A stretch of 64,000 nt of DNA from Leguminivora glycinivorella (Eukaryota; Arthropoda; Insecta; Lepidoptera; Tortricidae), in contig NC_062979.1 of NCBI RefSeq assembly GCF_023078275.1, forward strand, positions 11,910,502 through 11,974,501. The letters run 5' to 3'. The notes under the pieces are model-generated. The model saw nothing but the letters and a program-made list of their open reading frames with translations. It did not search any database and was not told where the DNA came from. Of this stretch, positions 11,150-22,650 are shown in pieces (the first letter of the stretch is position 1; every line of letters starts with the position of its first letter). The position numbers and the translations under genes were made by a program.

Positions 11150-12000
11150 CAGGTAGGTATTGTTGAGGGACAGACAAAGAGGAAAACTAGCCACGGCCAC
11201 GACCAAATGCAGACTCACCAAGTCTACCAAAACTACTTATGTAATAGGTCCAAAAATTTATAATTGCATTCCAAATGACATTCAAAATTTAGAAAATGAT
11301 AATTGTTTTTATTCTAATTCCCAGAATTTTCTAGAAATGTTTAATCAAAATGCATTCTAAAATGTAAAAGAATTTTATAACATTTAAACATTTATGTAAT
11401 GTATTCAATTATTATTCTAATTGGCCCTTGATCCAGCCACCTAGCGAGAGTCTCTTAAGATGTTGGTCGAGACTCTTCGCTATGAGACCGTTCGCTGAAA
11501 CGACTATCGGAACAATGATCGTTGAATCAACATCCCACATGGCGGTTATCTCGTGAGCCAAGTCTAGGTACTTACTGGACTTGTCCTTCTCGGCTTTCAC
11601 GAGATTCTCATCATGGGGGATGGTGATGTCAACGAGCACTGCCCGGCGTTGCAGTCGATCTATTATCACAATGTCAGGCGGCTACAATAGTCCTGTCAGT
11701 GATAATAGATCGATCCCAATAGAGCGTGGCACGACCATTTTCAAGAACTGGCGCAGGTAAGTACTTGTAGTACGGTACTTCGCGGTCCACAAGGCCGTAT
11801 TGAAGAGCAAGTTGCTGGTGAATAATCCTGGCTATTAATATTCTAATTATTTTTAATATTGTATTATGTATGATCTCTTAATTTAATTCAAAAATTTAAA
11901 GTTTAATTATTATTCTAAATTTTAATATATGAACTGTAACTGTTGACGTGTAATGTATCTGTGCATTTACGAAATAAATGAATATGAATATGAATGGAAA
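11150..12000 (+). mobile_element. CR1/L2/Jockey-like LINE 3' end, split by an insertion
   Basis: The frame at 11220-11360 encodes GPKIYNCIPNDIQNLENDN and ends after NQNAF. This is the typical C-terminus of CR1/L2/Jockey-type reverse transcriptase ORFs. The 3' UTR continues at 11838 and ends in AATGAATATGAATATGAATG. An R4/Dong-like fragment (11421-11838) splits the UTR. Confidence 0.7.
11421..11838 (-). pseudogene. R4/Dong-like LINE fragment (endonuclease end), copy 1
   Basis: The minus strand encodes RLQRRAVLVDITIPHDENL and the following KSLDQHLKRLSLGGWIKG, matching residues in the longer copy at 58616-59923. That region is the restriction-enzyme-like endonuclease. A 5-bp deletion near 11687 relative to the longer copy breaks the frame. 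Both ends are truncated. TATTCTAATT occurs at both junctions (near 11413 and 11842) and may be the target duplication. Confidence 0.85.
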
Positions 12001-12539
12001 TGCCATGAATGGCACTTATCTCTAACACAAGTCTAATTTACCTTCAGAAATTACGCACACACTCGACATTTGCCACCTAATTAAGTCACAGCTCGTGAAA
12101 TGACAATACGATAGAAATCCCATCGTAGATCGAACTCCCACGATACATTTCTCAAACGTACCGTTTACCAGCTACAGTTTTCCACAACCACATCCCCTAT
12201 TTAAAGTGACTAAGGTTTGAAACTGTTTGTTCGCTTGTTCAGTTACCGTGGTGGTAAAGTGGTGGTGTGTATAACGAGTTGCGGTGTTTTCAAATCAAAG
12301 TTGATCGGTTACATGCCCACCACAGGTTTATGGCCTGTGCGAATTGGATGGCGGAACGACACAAATAGATCACCCGAAATGTAAAAGGTTTGCAATTGCG
12401 CTGGCTTTTTGATGCGAGTTTAGTACGGAATGATAAAGGTAAGACGCTGTGTCGCTGTATCGGTACGTTGTTGCTTCACTTAGTTTGTTATTGTTCAGTT
12501 GAAAATGGTTGAATCAAACGAATAATACAATCAAGCTTA
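12001..12539 (+). other. Possible promoter and noncoding first exon
   Basis: TATTTAAAG lies at 12198, an insect-type initiator TCAGTT at 12239-12244, and a good splice donor (AAG|GTAAGAC) at 12439. Together they outline a possible 198-nt first exon, 12241-12438. The TATA-like box is rather far upstream (about 43 bp). No ORF supports it, so it remains speculative. Confidence 0.2.
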
Positions 12540-13008
12540 TACAAGGTGCTCGCGAGGAACCCGCATAACTTGAACCACGCGTTTCTGAGGCAAAACGAAA
12601 GAAAAAATGTTATATGAACTTTAAAATTTTTCGCCAAAAAAAAAATTTTTTAGTTTTTTTTTTTAGTTTTTTGGACGTATTTTCATATAAAAATTTTTTT
12701 TATCCATAAAGTTAACAATTAAAATGAGTTCCTTCATTTATTTTTCTAAAAACCAAATTATTTTGAAGTTTTTCTTGTCACATTTTGACATCTATCAATG
12801 ACTACTGTGAGACTATGCTCCACAATTGCGCATCAGCGCCGTTAAGAAACCTTTTCTACTGAGTAACAATACGGAAATGTTTTTTTTTTAATTGGCAATA
12901 ACTCTGAAACTAGACGAAATCTAGAAAAGTTTATATGACATTTTAGTCTTAAAATGTGACCAAGAATATGCCGTTAAAGTTATATGGGTTCCTCGCGAGC
13001 ACCTTGTA
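12540..13008. mobile_element. 469-bp MITE with TACAAGGTGCTCGCGAGG termini
   Basis: The left end TACAAGGTGCTCGCGAGGAA is the exact complement of the right end TTCCTCGCGAGCACCTTGTA. Flanking TA at 12538-12539 and 13009-13010 suggests a TA target as in mariner-like elements. The interior is T-rich and palindromic in places and has no transposase. Confidence 0.8.
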
Positions 13009-13042
13009 TAATGTCAATATGGAGAAGATCGCCACATTTTTT

Positions 13043-13242
13043 TAACCCTCGACGCAAAAACGACGAGGTGTTATAAGTTTGACGTGTCTATCTGTCTGTC
13101 TGTGTGTGTGTCTATCTGTGGCTCGTAGCTCCCGAACGGATGAACCGATTTAGATAGTTTTTTTGTTTGAAAGCTGAATTACTCGGGAGTGTTCTTAGCC
13201 ATTTCCATGAAAATCGGTCCACTATGTCGCGATCGGGGGTTT
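13043..13242 (+). mobile_element. AACCCCCGAC-family repeat, copy 2
   Basis: Begins AACCCTCGACGCAAAAACGA and ends ATCGGGGGTTTTT. It shares the GTTTGACGTGTCT and CGTAGCTCCCGAACGGATGA blocks with copies 1 and 3. The TCTG tract is shorter here. Confidence 0.8.
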
Positions 13243-13567
13243 TTCAAAATTTCAATTTTGTGGTTAGGTTATTCCATGAAATACCTGACTGTTATAGATA
13301 TACCCTTGGGGTTCCAGGTACACGTGTTTGGGACCGATCATTTAGTATAAATAATTATTATTACTTAAGTTAGTTATAGATTTCAATGACCAACAACCAG
13401 AACAGTCCTTTTATGACAGAATGGTAACAAAGGCCGTTAAATATTAGCAATGCCGGTTATGTAACATATATTTATTAGTGAAGTAAAATAAACTTCGAGG
13501 TTTTATGTAAACAGGTGATTATAACTGCATACAATTTTAAAGGCTATCTTTCGATGGGTTGTCAAGA

Positions 13568-13639
13568 GGCATGATGGTCTAGCGGTATGATTCTCGCTTT
13601 GGGTGTGAGAGGTCCCGGGTTCAAATCCCGGTCGTGCCC
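13568..13639 (+). tRNA. tRNA-Pro (anticodon UGG), copy 6
   Basis: A consensus 72-nt gene with a strong TTTTTT terminator two bases past the end. All stems and both promoter boxes are intact. It is an isolated copy between the AACCCCCGAC repeat and the family B MITE. Confidence 0.96.
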
Positions 13640-13748
13640 ATTTTTTAAAGTGTATTTTGCTTAACTAGTCGATAAAATATGATATGTATGTACTTGTAGT
13701 AATTTTATTAGTATTAAGTAGTGATATAGTTTAGTAGCACGTTGTAAG

Positions 13749-13904
13749 TACAGTCAACCAATTGGGACCCTAGGCCACTGTAGAACTATGGCTTAGTGAC
13801 GTCATAAATCACATTGTAAGAAATCTCTTACTGCTTGTCATTTTGACATGGTTTTAGAGTGCCTAGGGCTAGGGCTACGGTTCCAATAAAATTGGTTGAC
13901 TTTA
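13749..13904. mobile_element. MITE family B, clean copy
   Basis: The left end TACAGTCAACCAATTGGGAC and the right end TTCCAATAAAATTGGTTGAC are inverted complements apart from small changes. The 156-bp unit provides the reference for the interrupted copy at 7382-8337. Confidence 0.75.
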
Positions 13905-14781
13905 CGTGGTCCAAACATAGACTCGTAAGAGACAACATCATTATTCAGACAAAATTTATATTTCTTAGCACTGTTTATTGTAGAAGATGTCCTTCTCGCG
14001 CACGCACGTTCTTCGTGCCATCGAAAATCATACTTATATTTTTTTTTCTAGGACCAACCATAAACAATATTGTATTCGATTGGGAACAGCTTTCATTAAA
14101 CACTGTGCAAGTTATTTCGAAAAACTTATAGGGTTGGGTTGATGCCATATCGTTTCAGCTGAAACATTGGAGGCTTTCAATATGGAATAGAATATCGCAC
14201 GCAGTTTGTTTCAAATTGACCATTTGTATTGTTTAACACATTAAACAAGTTGCCAAATTACCCTCTCATGTTACGTCATATAGTTGGTGTATCCTTTATA
14301 CGTATGGGCCTAATCTGTAAGATTTTAAATTGAATTGAATTCCAAGGGTATACGGTCGATTTTGGAATTCAAGAGATGTCAAAAAAGGAGGTTTTGAAGA
14401 CTACAGTCTGTTTGGATGTAAGCCATACTGTTACTGACACGGTACTTGCTTATGCCAAATTGCACCTACTCCTCCTTCAAACTAAAATAAGCTCTATAGC
14501 GATGTTAAAAGATAGGTTTTTATGTTGAAGTTGTATTGTGTGTGAAGCGTTTTTCAAATGTTTTCCATTGACCCTATGCGGTCTGTGAACTTTGTCGAAG
14601 TCTATTTATATAGGGCTGGTTGCACAAAAGATAATTAAATTTTATATTTTTTATTTAGATAATTAAAACAAAATTACAATCATGAAACCAATACTAAGTA
14701 GTTATCCTGATACATAGTCCATTCCGCAGTAGATGTTATACAGCAATAAATCACTACATATATAGTTCTTATAAATAATTA
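13905..14781. other. No gene recognised
   Basis: AT-rich sequence with short frames only and no domain or splice-supported exon. Confidence 0.45.
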
Positions 14782-14883
14782 TAGCGTTTTCATATTATCC
14801 GATCGGATATCAAAGATGGCGCCCTTAATGTATAGGATGTCTGTCCTACATCCGATATTGGATCGGATAGTATGAAAACGCAC
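14782..14883. mobile_element. Palindromic MITE, family A copy 2 (internally deleted)
   Basis: A 102-bp copy flanked by TTA at 14779-14781 and 14884-14886. It lacks about 30 bp of the left arm compared with copies 1 and 3, but keeps AAAGATGGCGCCC and the right end GATCGGATAGTATGAAAACG. Confidence 0.8.
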
Positions 14884-15480
14884 TTACAGTTAGCAAAAGC
14901 AGTTAGCTAACTACATAAACCACTAATTATAATGAACTTCTAAGCACGGAACACTATCACTAAGATAATATTTTATAAACGTAAATAAAAGGAGAACATT
15001 CTTACAAGTGTGTTAACTATGTTATATAGAAACACATACTTTTATTTTTATTTTCACTGTTTTTTTTAATTTGTAAAGGATAATGATATTAATGATATTT
15101 TTTATCTAGGTACTCTAATAAATCTCTTATTAATCAGGCGATCTCTAATCTAAATATTCTCACCTACAAACGCTTTTTCAACGCGCACATGATCCTTAAA
15201 ACCTGTATTACCACCAGTGAACGACCTGAACTATTATAACATACTTAACCCTTTCACCACCACCCAATCTCCAGCTTAAACCGAGATTAACCCGCGCCAC
15301 CGGCCGTTCGTCAGCGAGCGATGTTGGCAGGGTTCCTTATTGCACCGAACCCCAAATTGCTCACCGAGACGCTTTATAATAACTCATACGATGTTTGCAC
15401 ATTGCGAGGAAATGTCATATGTGTCGCTGGTAAGTGGGGAATAGGGAATTTGGGAAATGGCTGGGTAAAGTGTACTTCGA
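14884..15480. other. No gene recognised; CpG-rich patch before the LINE
   Basis: AT-rich for the most part, with a CpG-rich block at about 15285-15385 that has no convincing exon boundaries. The 5' boundary of the following LINE is not visible as a clean junction. Confidence 0.4.
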
Positions 15481-15668
15481 TGTTTGATAATTAGGACAAT
15501 GCCTTATCAAAAACCTCTGCCTCCCTTGCGGATCATCCGTGGTCCAAAAAGGAGCCGGTCACAAGCCCGGATAAAAGAGGAGTGCACCTGGTCGGGTTGT
15601 CGTCTTGGGGGTAACCCCATCATTGCAACTTGCCCCCCCAAACCTAATCCAAGGTCTACATCGTGCCG

Positions 15669-17240
15669 ATGGATGCATGGCTGAGAGGGAGCTCAGTCGC
15701 GAACGATACCCTTGGGAACCGGGCGAAACCCATTGTATATAGCCTTGTCTGCGCATGCGGGGCTCTGCGTAGAATGGACCTTTTACTTCCTCAGCTACTC
15801 GTGGGAACAAAAATGGATAAAACTTCAAAAAATAATTTAATAAAAACAAACAAAAACACAACGACCTCCTTAGATGAGACGGCACAAGCTGAAGCACTAA
15901 GGAGGGCGAAACCAATTAAGAGCGGAACGGCCAAAGAGGAGCCATCGAAGCCGGAGCGGCCACTGAAAGCTGGGGTACCTTCGGGAATCCCGGCCCAGGT
16001 GGCTGACCCGGAGACGAAGGAACCTCCGAAAGCTGGACCCTCTTCTAGCAAACCACCGACGGCGGAGAGCGGGACACTCGCTGAACCCTCGAAGCAGGTC
16101 ATAGATCCCGGCTGGGAGATCAGGTGCAAACCAAGAGGGAAGCCTGCCCAGACCGAACATGAACCACCGCGAAATAAACTTTCGCAGAGGCAGAGGCAGC
16201 GGCTCCGAAAGCGAAGAGAAGCAGCCAGCCGCACCTCTGAAACCAAGCAGCAGGATGAAGACTCGACTGTTGCTAAACAAACCCAGGCGAAGAAACCAGA
16301 GGGGAAAGCCAAGAGGGCACGCCTGGATGAAACCATATCTCCCAGAGGCGACCACAAAAAACAGCGCATGGATGCCTCTTCGGGAACAGCTAACCAACCC
16401 TCCTCCTATGCAGCGGCAGCAGCGGCGGACCTGACGGTGGCGATCACAAACGATCGCACGGGCAGACTGTCGCAGCAAGACGCAGTAGAGGTGGAGAAGA
16501 AGATCGGAGATGCAATCTTCCAGGCTGCCATCGAGACCGATCTGGATACCGTAGCGGAGGCCCCAGCGTTCTCAGGTAAACCAAGTTTTGTGGATGGGTA
16601 CCTGAAGCTGTGGTGCCAAGACGCAAACACCAAGGCGTGGCTGACGAAGTGGCTGGAGTCGGCTACCCTCCAAAACGGAGACCGTCTCGTTGGAAAGAGG
16701 GAGGACGAGATGGTCAGAAACACAAGGTGCGGCATCCTGATCCCGGCACTGGAGGAGAACCTCACGAAGATCGGCAGAGTCCTGAACTTCCAGAACCCAT
16801 GGGCGCTTGTGAGGAAGTGGACTCTCCATCAGGCGATCCCACTAAAGAAGAGGGCCTGCACACTGCTCCTGGTGGGAATACCTGAAGACGTGGTTCCAGT
16901 GGTGCTGGAAAAGGGAAGGAGACTGAACTACCTGTGTGGGACAGTCTACATCCGTTTCCAGCACAGCGGAGGACGTTTCAGAGATTCTCCACCGGAGAAA
17001 ACCACCGCACACGAGGAGGAAAAGGCCAGAGGGGAGGACAACCAACTGGACAGTACAGCAACAGCCAACACCCCCTCTGCCATGGAGACCGACAGTGCGG
17101 AACACCAAACCGTCGACATCGAGGAAAGCGTCCTGCTGGAATCGGAAGACGAAGACGGCCTACCGAAGGGGATCAGTCTCCTGGACCTAAAAGGAAGGGC
17201 AGCGGAAGAGTCATCCTCAAGTGCTGCCTTCCCCATGTAA
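15669..17240 (+). CDS. LINE ORF1, gag-like RNA-binding protein
   Basis: The product is expected to coat the element's RNA in a ribonucleoprotein particle. The open frame allows ATG starts at 15669 or at 15813. I favour 15813 (ACAAAAATGG, a good context), which gives about 475 residues. The N-terminal half is basic, proline-rich and low in complexity. The C-terminal half, around 16550-16960, contains RCGILIPALEENLTKIGRVL and later TLLLVGIPEDVVPVV, resembling the DUF4780-type domain of insect LINE gag proteins. I see no CCHC zinc knuckle. The ORF overlaps ORF2 by 50 nt in another frame and ends ATGTAA. Confidence 0.8.
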   Translation: MDAWLRGSSVANDTLGNRAKPIVYSLVCACGALRRMDLLLPQLLVGTKMDKTSKNNLIKTNKNTTTSLDETAQAEALRRAKPIKSGTAKEEPSKPERPLKAGVPSGIPAQVADPETKEPPKAGPSSSKPPTAESGTLAEPSKQVIDPGWEIRCKPRGKPAQTEHEPPRNKLSQRQRQRLRKRREAASRTSETKQQDEDSTVAKQTQAKKPEGKAKRARLDETISPRGDHKKQRMDASSGTANQPSSYAAAAAADLTVAITNDRTGRLSQQDAVEVEKKIGDAIFQAAIETDLDTVAEAPAFSGKPSFVDGYLKLWCQDANTKAWLTKWLESATLQNGDRLVGKREDEMVRNTRCGILIPALEENLTKIGRVLNFQNPWALVRKWTLHQAIPLKKRACTLLLVGIPEDVVPVVLEKGRRLNYLCGTVYIRFQHSGGRFRDSPPEKTTAHEEEKARGEDNQLDSTATANTPSAMETDSAEHQTVDIEESVLLESEDEDGLPKGISLLDLKGRAAEESSSSAAFPM

Positions 17241-20200
17241 GGTCCTCCAGGTTAACCTCCAGCACAGCGAATCTGCAACGGCTCAACTTCGAAGATGGCT
17301 GGAGGTTAACCCTACATCAATAGCACTGATCCAAGAGCCGTGGATCAGAAACACACGAATAAACGGCCTTGGCAACGCCGGAGGTAAATTAATATACAAT
17401 ACATATTATAAACCAAGAACTTGCATATACATATCTCGAAACATAATGGCACAACCACTAACTCAATTCTGTTCCAGAGACGTGTGCGCCATAAAACTCC
17501 TCAGAACACAAAACTCAACCCTACCAGAGATAGTCCTGGCGTCCACCTACATGGCGGCGGAGGACGAACCACCTCCTGTGGAGATGAACAACCTCATACG
17601 CTACTGCGAACATGAAGGGCTGGAGCTAGTCATTTCTGCAGACTGCAACGGCCATCACAACCTATGGGGAATGGAAACTAACAACAAAAGAGGTAACGAT
17701 CTTGTTGAATACCTTATGTCAACTAACCTAGACATATTAAACATAGGCTCCAAACCAACCTTTGTCACTCGTAGATGTAATACTATAATTGACATTACTC
17801 TAGGCACAGGTCTGGCTGCTCAACATGTATCCAACTGGCACGTGTCGGACGAGGCATCCTGCTCCGATCACAGATGGATTCGGTATGACCTGACAGCCGA
17901 CAAACACACAATCACACCCAAAAGAAACCCGAGGCGCACGGACATAACGGCGTACAAGAAACTCCTAGAAGGTAAATTAGATGAAAGTACACTAATAGAA
18001 AAACCAAACAACACAAAGGAACTGGAAGACCAGGTAAACCTACTAACAAAACACATAACTGACACCTACGAAAACACATGTCCACTATCGACACCATCAG
18101 CGGCGGGGAAAAGCAAAAACGCCAACAGCTGGTGGGGACCGGAGTTGGAACAAATGAGAACAAAAATGAGAAGACTTTTCAATAGAGCAATGAACACAAA
18201 AACTGAAGAGGACTGGGACAGATACCAAACAGCTAAATCAAACTATAAGAAGAGACTAAGATACAAAAAAGCAGCCTCATGGCGAAATTTTTGTGACAAT
18301 ATAGCTAACGTAAGTAATGCAAACAGAACGAGAAAAATACTCGCAGACCAACCTAGACAACTACTGGGCACCCTGAGGAGACAGGACAACACCAACACCG
18401 GTAGCCCAGCCGAAACAGAAAGGCTGCTGGTGGAGACACACTTCCCAGGATGCAAAGTAGTCAATGAACTAGACTCAGAACAAACAAGCAATTACAATCC
18501 AACGGAAAGTGAATGGAAAACAGCTGAACAAATTACAGAACCAAAAAGAACTCACTGGGCGGTAAACAGCTTCGAAAACTTCAAATCACCAGGAACAGAT
18601 GGAATATACCCAGCCCTACTAAAATGGGGAGGACACAAATTAATAAAACACCTATCAAACTTACTATGTAGTTGCATAGCATTCAGATACATACCGCAGA
18701 AATGGAGGGAAGTAAAAGTAATTTTTCTACCCAAACCAGGCAAAACGGACTATACAGACCCTAAGTCATTCAGACCAATCAGCCTTACATCTTTCATGCT
18801 AAAAACACTGGAAAGACTATGTGACAAAGAGCTCAAAGAAACAGCACTAAAGAAAATACAAATCCACCCAAACCAACATGCCTACAGTCAAGGTAAATCA
18901 ACAGACTCAGCGCTACATGCTGTAGTGAGTAACATAGAAAATGCGCTAGCTATGAAAAACTCATGTCTGGGAACCTTCATTGACATAGAGGGAGCCTTTG
19001 ATAAGACCAATTTCAGCAGCATTAAACAAGCACTACAAAGGCATGGAACAAATCCACTCATGATTGAATGGATAATGAATATGTTAAGACAGAGAAGAAT
19101 AAAACTATCTGAAAGTCAGGACCACCAGGCACTAGTCATGAGGGGATGCCCCCAAGGAGGGGTACTGTCGCCACTACTCTGGAACTTGGTGGTAAATGAC
19201 TTGATAACAAAACTGAACGAAAAGCACTTTATAACCATAGGATATGCAGATGACTTAGTCATACTAATCAGCGGCCTGGTAATCAGTACACTGTGCAATC
19301 TCACACAGACAGCACTGAAAATAGTAGAGAAATGGTGCACGGAGAATGACCTATCGGTAAACCCTAAAAAGACCGACACAATTCTCTTCACATATAAACG
19401 GAAATTGGGTATATACGAAATGCCGACACTATTTGGCACACGACTGACACTTTCAAAAGAGGTGAAATATCTAGGCATAATCCTCGACGACAAACTCAAC
19501 TGGAGCAAACACCTAGAACAAAAACTGAACAAAGCAACAGTGGCTTTCTGGCAATGCCGAAGGATGGTGGGCAAGAAATGGGGCCTTGCCCCCCACATCA
19601 TACTGTGGCTATACAAAATGGTAATAATGCCAATGATCAGCTATGGAGCTATTGTATGGTGGCCCCGCACCCAGCTGACTACAGCAATAGATAAGCTGAA
19701 CAAAACACAAAGACTAGCATGTGTAGCAACGACGGGTTGTATGAGGACTACTCCAACCGCAGCGTTAGAAATAATGCTAGGACTCCTACCACTACACATA
19801 TATATACAAAAGGAAGCGGCAGCCACAGCCCTCCGACTGAAAGATCTAACCTTATGGACAAAACTAAACTCATCACACAAAAAAATCTATGGAGACATGA
19901 TCTCAAAACTGCCGATGCTAGAAGCGCCAGTGGACAAACTACCTAAAACCACGGTCTTCTGCAAAAATTATACGATATCGCTAACAGAAGATCCAAAAGA
20001 AGGACTGCACCAAACAAACCTAAGAATATTCACAGACGGATCAAAAACAAAAGAGGGAACAGGGTGTGGAGTCTTCTCAGAAGACTTAAACATACACATA
20101 TCCAAACCCCTAGGTGAACACAGCACGGTATTCCAAGCTGAATGTGTGGGTATAATAGAAGCTTGCAATGCCATAAAAAGACGACAGGTAAAACATGAAA

Positions 20201-20850
20201 ACATACTAATATTATCAGACAGCAAATCAGTGCTTCAGGCACTAGACAGCGAAAAACTTACCTCGAAACTAATACTAGAATGTCATCAAAGCCTCACTGA
20301 CGTGTGCGAAGAAGACAACAAAGTAACAATACAATGGATAAAGGGGCACAGTGGATCAAGAGGGAATGATGCAGCGGATGAACTGGCCCGAGAAGGATCA
20401 GACACACCGGCATATGGACCTGAACCCATCATACCCCTACCAGTATCATATAGGAAAAACCAACTTATGCAACACCACATAGAATAACACAACAAATACT
20501 GGGTTGAATTAGACACATGTAGACAAACCAAAGAAATTCTTGCTGTACCTAATACGAAGCTCACAAAAATCCTACTCAGAACACCCAGACACCAACTGCG
20601 CAAAATAGTAGGATTAATGACAGGACACAACACACTGAACAAACACCTCAATAACATAGGTATAACCGATAGCCCCATGTGCAGAGCGTGCATGGAAGCA
20701 GAAGAAACCACCAAACACTTTCTTCTAGAGTGTAAACAGGTAGAAGTATATAGGAACAAGTACCTAGGTACGCCGAACACACTAAAAGAGGTATTTAGCA
20801 ACCTGAAAACACTGCTAGGATTTGTAGAGGAGCTGGGGTGGCTAGAGTAG
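17191..20850 (+). pseudogene. LINE ORF2 (EN-RT-RNase H) with one premature stop
   Basis: The polyprotein would nick target DNA and copy the element RNA. The frame is open from 17191, without a usable ATG near its start, so translation probably depended on reinitiation or frameshifting at the ORF1 end. Order of domains: APE endonuclease (ALIQEPW near 17320; ADCNGHHNLWG near 17640; SDHRWI near 17865), reverse transcriptase (GTFIDIEGAFDKT near 18970; GCPQGGVLSPLLWN near 19145; YADD at 19243-19254), RNase H (FTDGSKTKEGTGCGVF near 20029; WIKGHSGSRGNDAADELA near 20335) and CRAC-x8-H-x4-C near 20680. A TAA at 20485-20487 splits the frame; it then stays open in the same frame to the stop at 20850. 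Confidence 0.9.
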
Positions 20851-21059
20851 TGCTACCTCGTCAAATTCACGCAAAATAGGCACAATAGTTGTCGACTTGC
20901 GGAAAATGCCCAACAAAACTATCAAAAACCTGTCACACCCAAATAGGTAATAATTGATTTTTCGAAATTAAATGTCTTGATTGACATGTACAACATTTAT
21001 AATTACCTATAATGGTACTTTTCAGGGCTCTCTTAAATATGAAATTTCAGAAATAAACA

Positions 21060-21205
21060 TGCTGTTTTAGCCTACTATGGATACTGGAAGAGATCCCTTA
21101 TAGGGATAAGTTCGCCTTTGTACACCATAACTATACTGTATTTCTATGTCCTAACTTGTCTTATGTACAATAAAGTGTTTACATACATACATACATACAT
21201 ATTTA
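21060..21205 (+). repeat. LINE 3' UTR with AATAAA and (ACAT)n tail
   Basis: Contains GATCCCTTATAGGGATAAGT, TTCGCCTTTGTAC, then ACAATAAAGTGTTTACATAC and (ATAC)n. Related 3' ends lie at 22588 and 45250. It may be the 3' end of the LINE at 15480, or a separate truncated copy just downstream. Confidence 0.7.
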
Positions 21206-21300
21206 GTACCTACCTACCGTAAAGAGGCAATGAGGCTTGATCGTGTATTTTTTTAAATCTGAAATGATATAGGGTAAATAAAGCAATTGTATAGATAAGG

Positions 21301-21508
21301 TACAGCGGGGCAAATCTCGACTGGGGGGTAAATATAACTGGTCTATTTTTGCCATGTTTTACAATGGTTGCATTAATAGAGTGTACGCCGGTTATATGTA
21401 TATGCTAGGCGTGTTCAGTGGATACATGTAGATCTCAACATCATAGTGTAATAATGGAAAAAATAGATTAGTTACAATTACCCCCCGGTAGAGATTTGCC
21501 CCGCTGTA
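21301..21508. mobile_element. 208-bp MITE with TACAGCGGGGCAAATCTC termini
   Basis: The left end TACAGCGGGGCAAATCTCGA and the right end AGAGATTTGCCCCGCTGTA are near-perfect complements over more than 30 bp, continuing through the GGGGGGTAA/TTACCCCCC block. Interior AT-rich, no ORF. Confidence 0.8.
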
Positions 21509-22140
21509 TCTTACATCATTAACTCGACGTACCTATTACCTAGAGAATGTGATTAAGGATATTCAGAAGAATCACAAGTCGCGTACCTACTAGTGGGACA
21601 AAGACAAACGGTCATGCTTAACAGTTTCTGGACATTTGAAAAAAGAACGATATTTCCAAATTACCGCGACAATGTATTTATTTCCTTTGTGCTTCCGTGT
21701 AATTGTCGTCGTCTACATTCGCGGGTTTTATTGCCCATATCAAGTCGTGGATGCCATTTTGTCTGATAATGCGGTTGGCTGCCATGACTCATTATTAACA
21801 ACAAAAATTAAAAGATGAAAGCACTTATAACATGAGATAAATTAGCTCAAAAATATTATAGATAATAGCTCTCCTAAAGGTCAGATAAATATACCTACGC
21901 ACACCTAACTATACCTAAGTACTTGCCTAGAAAATCTAGTTTTTAAATTCGTGTTTTTAGCGTCAGAAAAATTATACAACTTTGATACAAGTAGATTTAT
22001 ATACCTAATCGTACGTCTCTATTAGTACAGAAATAAATCCTATTTAAAAGGCATCTCAAATTTTAGTGCCCGCCTTTCTTATCTTAATTGATGTGAATTG
22101 CCCCCAAATTGCTAATTACGTAAATTACGGAGTCAAAATA
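21509..22140. other. No gene recognised
   Basis: AT-rich spacer between a MITE and the tandem tRNA block. Confidence 0.45.
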
Positions 22141-22212
22141 GGGCACGACCGGGATTTGAACCCGGGACCTCTCACACCCAAAGCGAGAATCATACCGCTA
22201 GACCATCATGCC
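22141..22212 (-). tRNA. tRNA-Pro (anticodon UGG), copy 7, tandem unit A
   Basis: A consensus gene with a TTTT terminator. The 95 bp on its 5' side (22213-22308 on the plus strand) match the same side of copy 8, sharing CTGTTTAAACAAGAAGATTC and ATATTTTGCGGACACA. The duplication therefore covered gene and flank. Confidence 0.96.
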
Positions 22213-22584
22213 GCATGCAAGAAGACTTCAAAGAAAAATCCAAAATTAGAATTGGATTTCAGGCGATTCACCTGTTTAAACAAGAAGATTCAATATTTTG
22301 CGGACACAAGTCCTACTTAGGTATGTAGGTATCAGTGGCGGCTGGTGAAAATTTTTGCTAGGCAACACTCAGAAAAAAGAAACCTAGCTTAACCCCTCGT
22401 ATGCGGCCTGTCAATTTTGGTCATTGAAATAGTGACCTTGACATTTAAAGCAATAGATTAAAATTCCCACGCACGGATCCGTGTCTAAGCATGCGAGGGG
22501 TTAACATTAGGTACTTTACTAGTAATCAATTTTAGGCAAGCCGGTGGGAATCGGCTTGTATGGACCAACCGCTGCTGGTAGGTA

Positions 22585-22650
22585 TGTAGGTAAGGGATAA
22601 GCTCGCCTTTAGTTCTTCACCGTACTTGTATTTAATTTGTACTACATAAT
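22585..22650 (+). repeat. Short LINE 3' UTR fragment
   Basis: AAGGGATAAGCTCGCCTTTA matches the 3' UTR family at 21060 and 45250. It sits inside tandem unit A and helps explain why the A-to-B spacing (866 bp) exceeds the B-to-C spacing (626 bp). Confidence 0.5.

Larger units (their letters stand above)
15480..20990 (+). mobile_element. Two-ORF LINE with endonuclease, RT and RNase H (I/Loa-like)
   Basis: A nearly complete non-LTR retrotransposon with a 5' region, a gag-like ORF1, and an ORF2 with APE-type endonuclease, reverse transcriptase, RNase H and a C-terminal Cys/His motif. RNase H next to an APE endonuclease points to the I group (I, Loa, Outcast, Nimb and similar). One in-frame stop interrupts ORF2. 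The 5' and 3' limits are approximate because no target duplication was found. The LINE tail at 21060-21205 may be its true 3' end or a separate insertion. Confidence 0.8.

Noticed and set aside
15791..17236. Long minus-strand and alternative-frame ORFs opposite LINE ORF1 (up to 193 codons)
   Set aside because: They are shadows of the G+C-rich gag-like ORF1, have no domains, and are serine/arginine/leucine-rich in the way antisense frames of such ORFs are.
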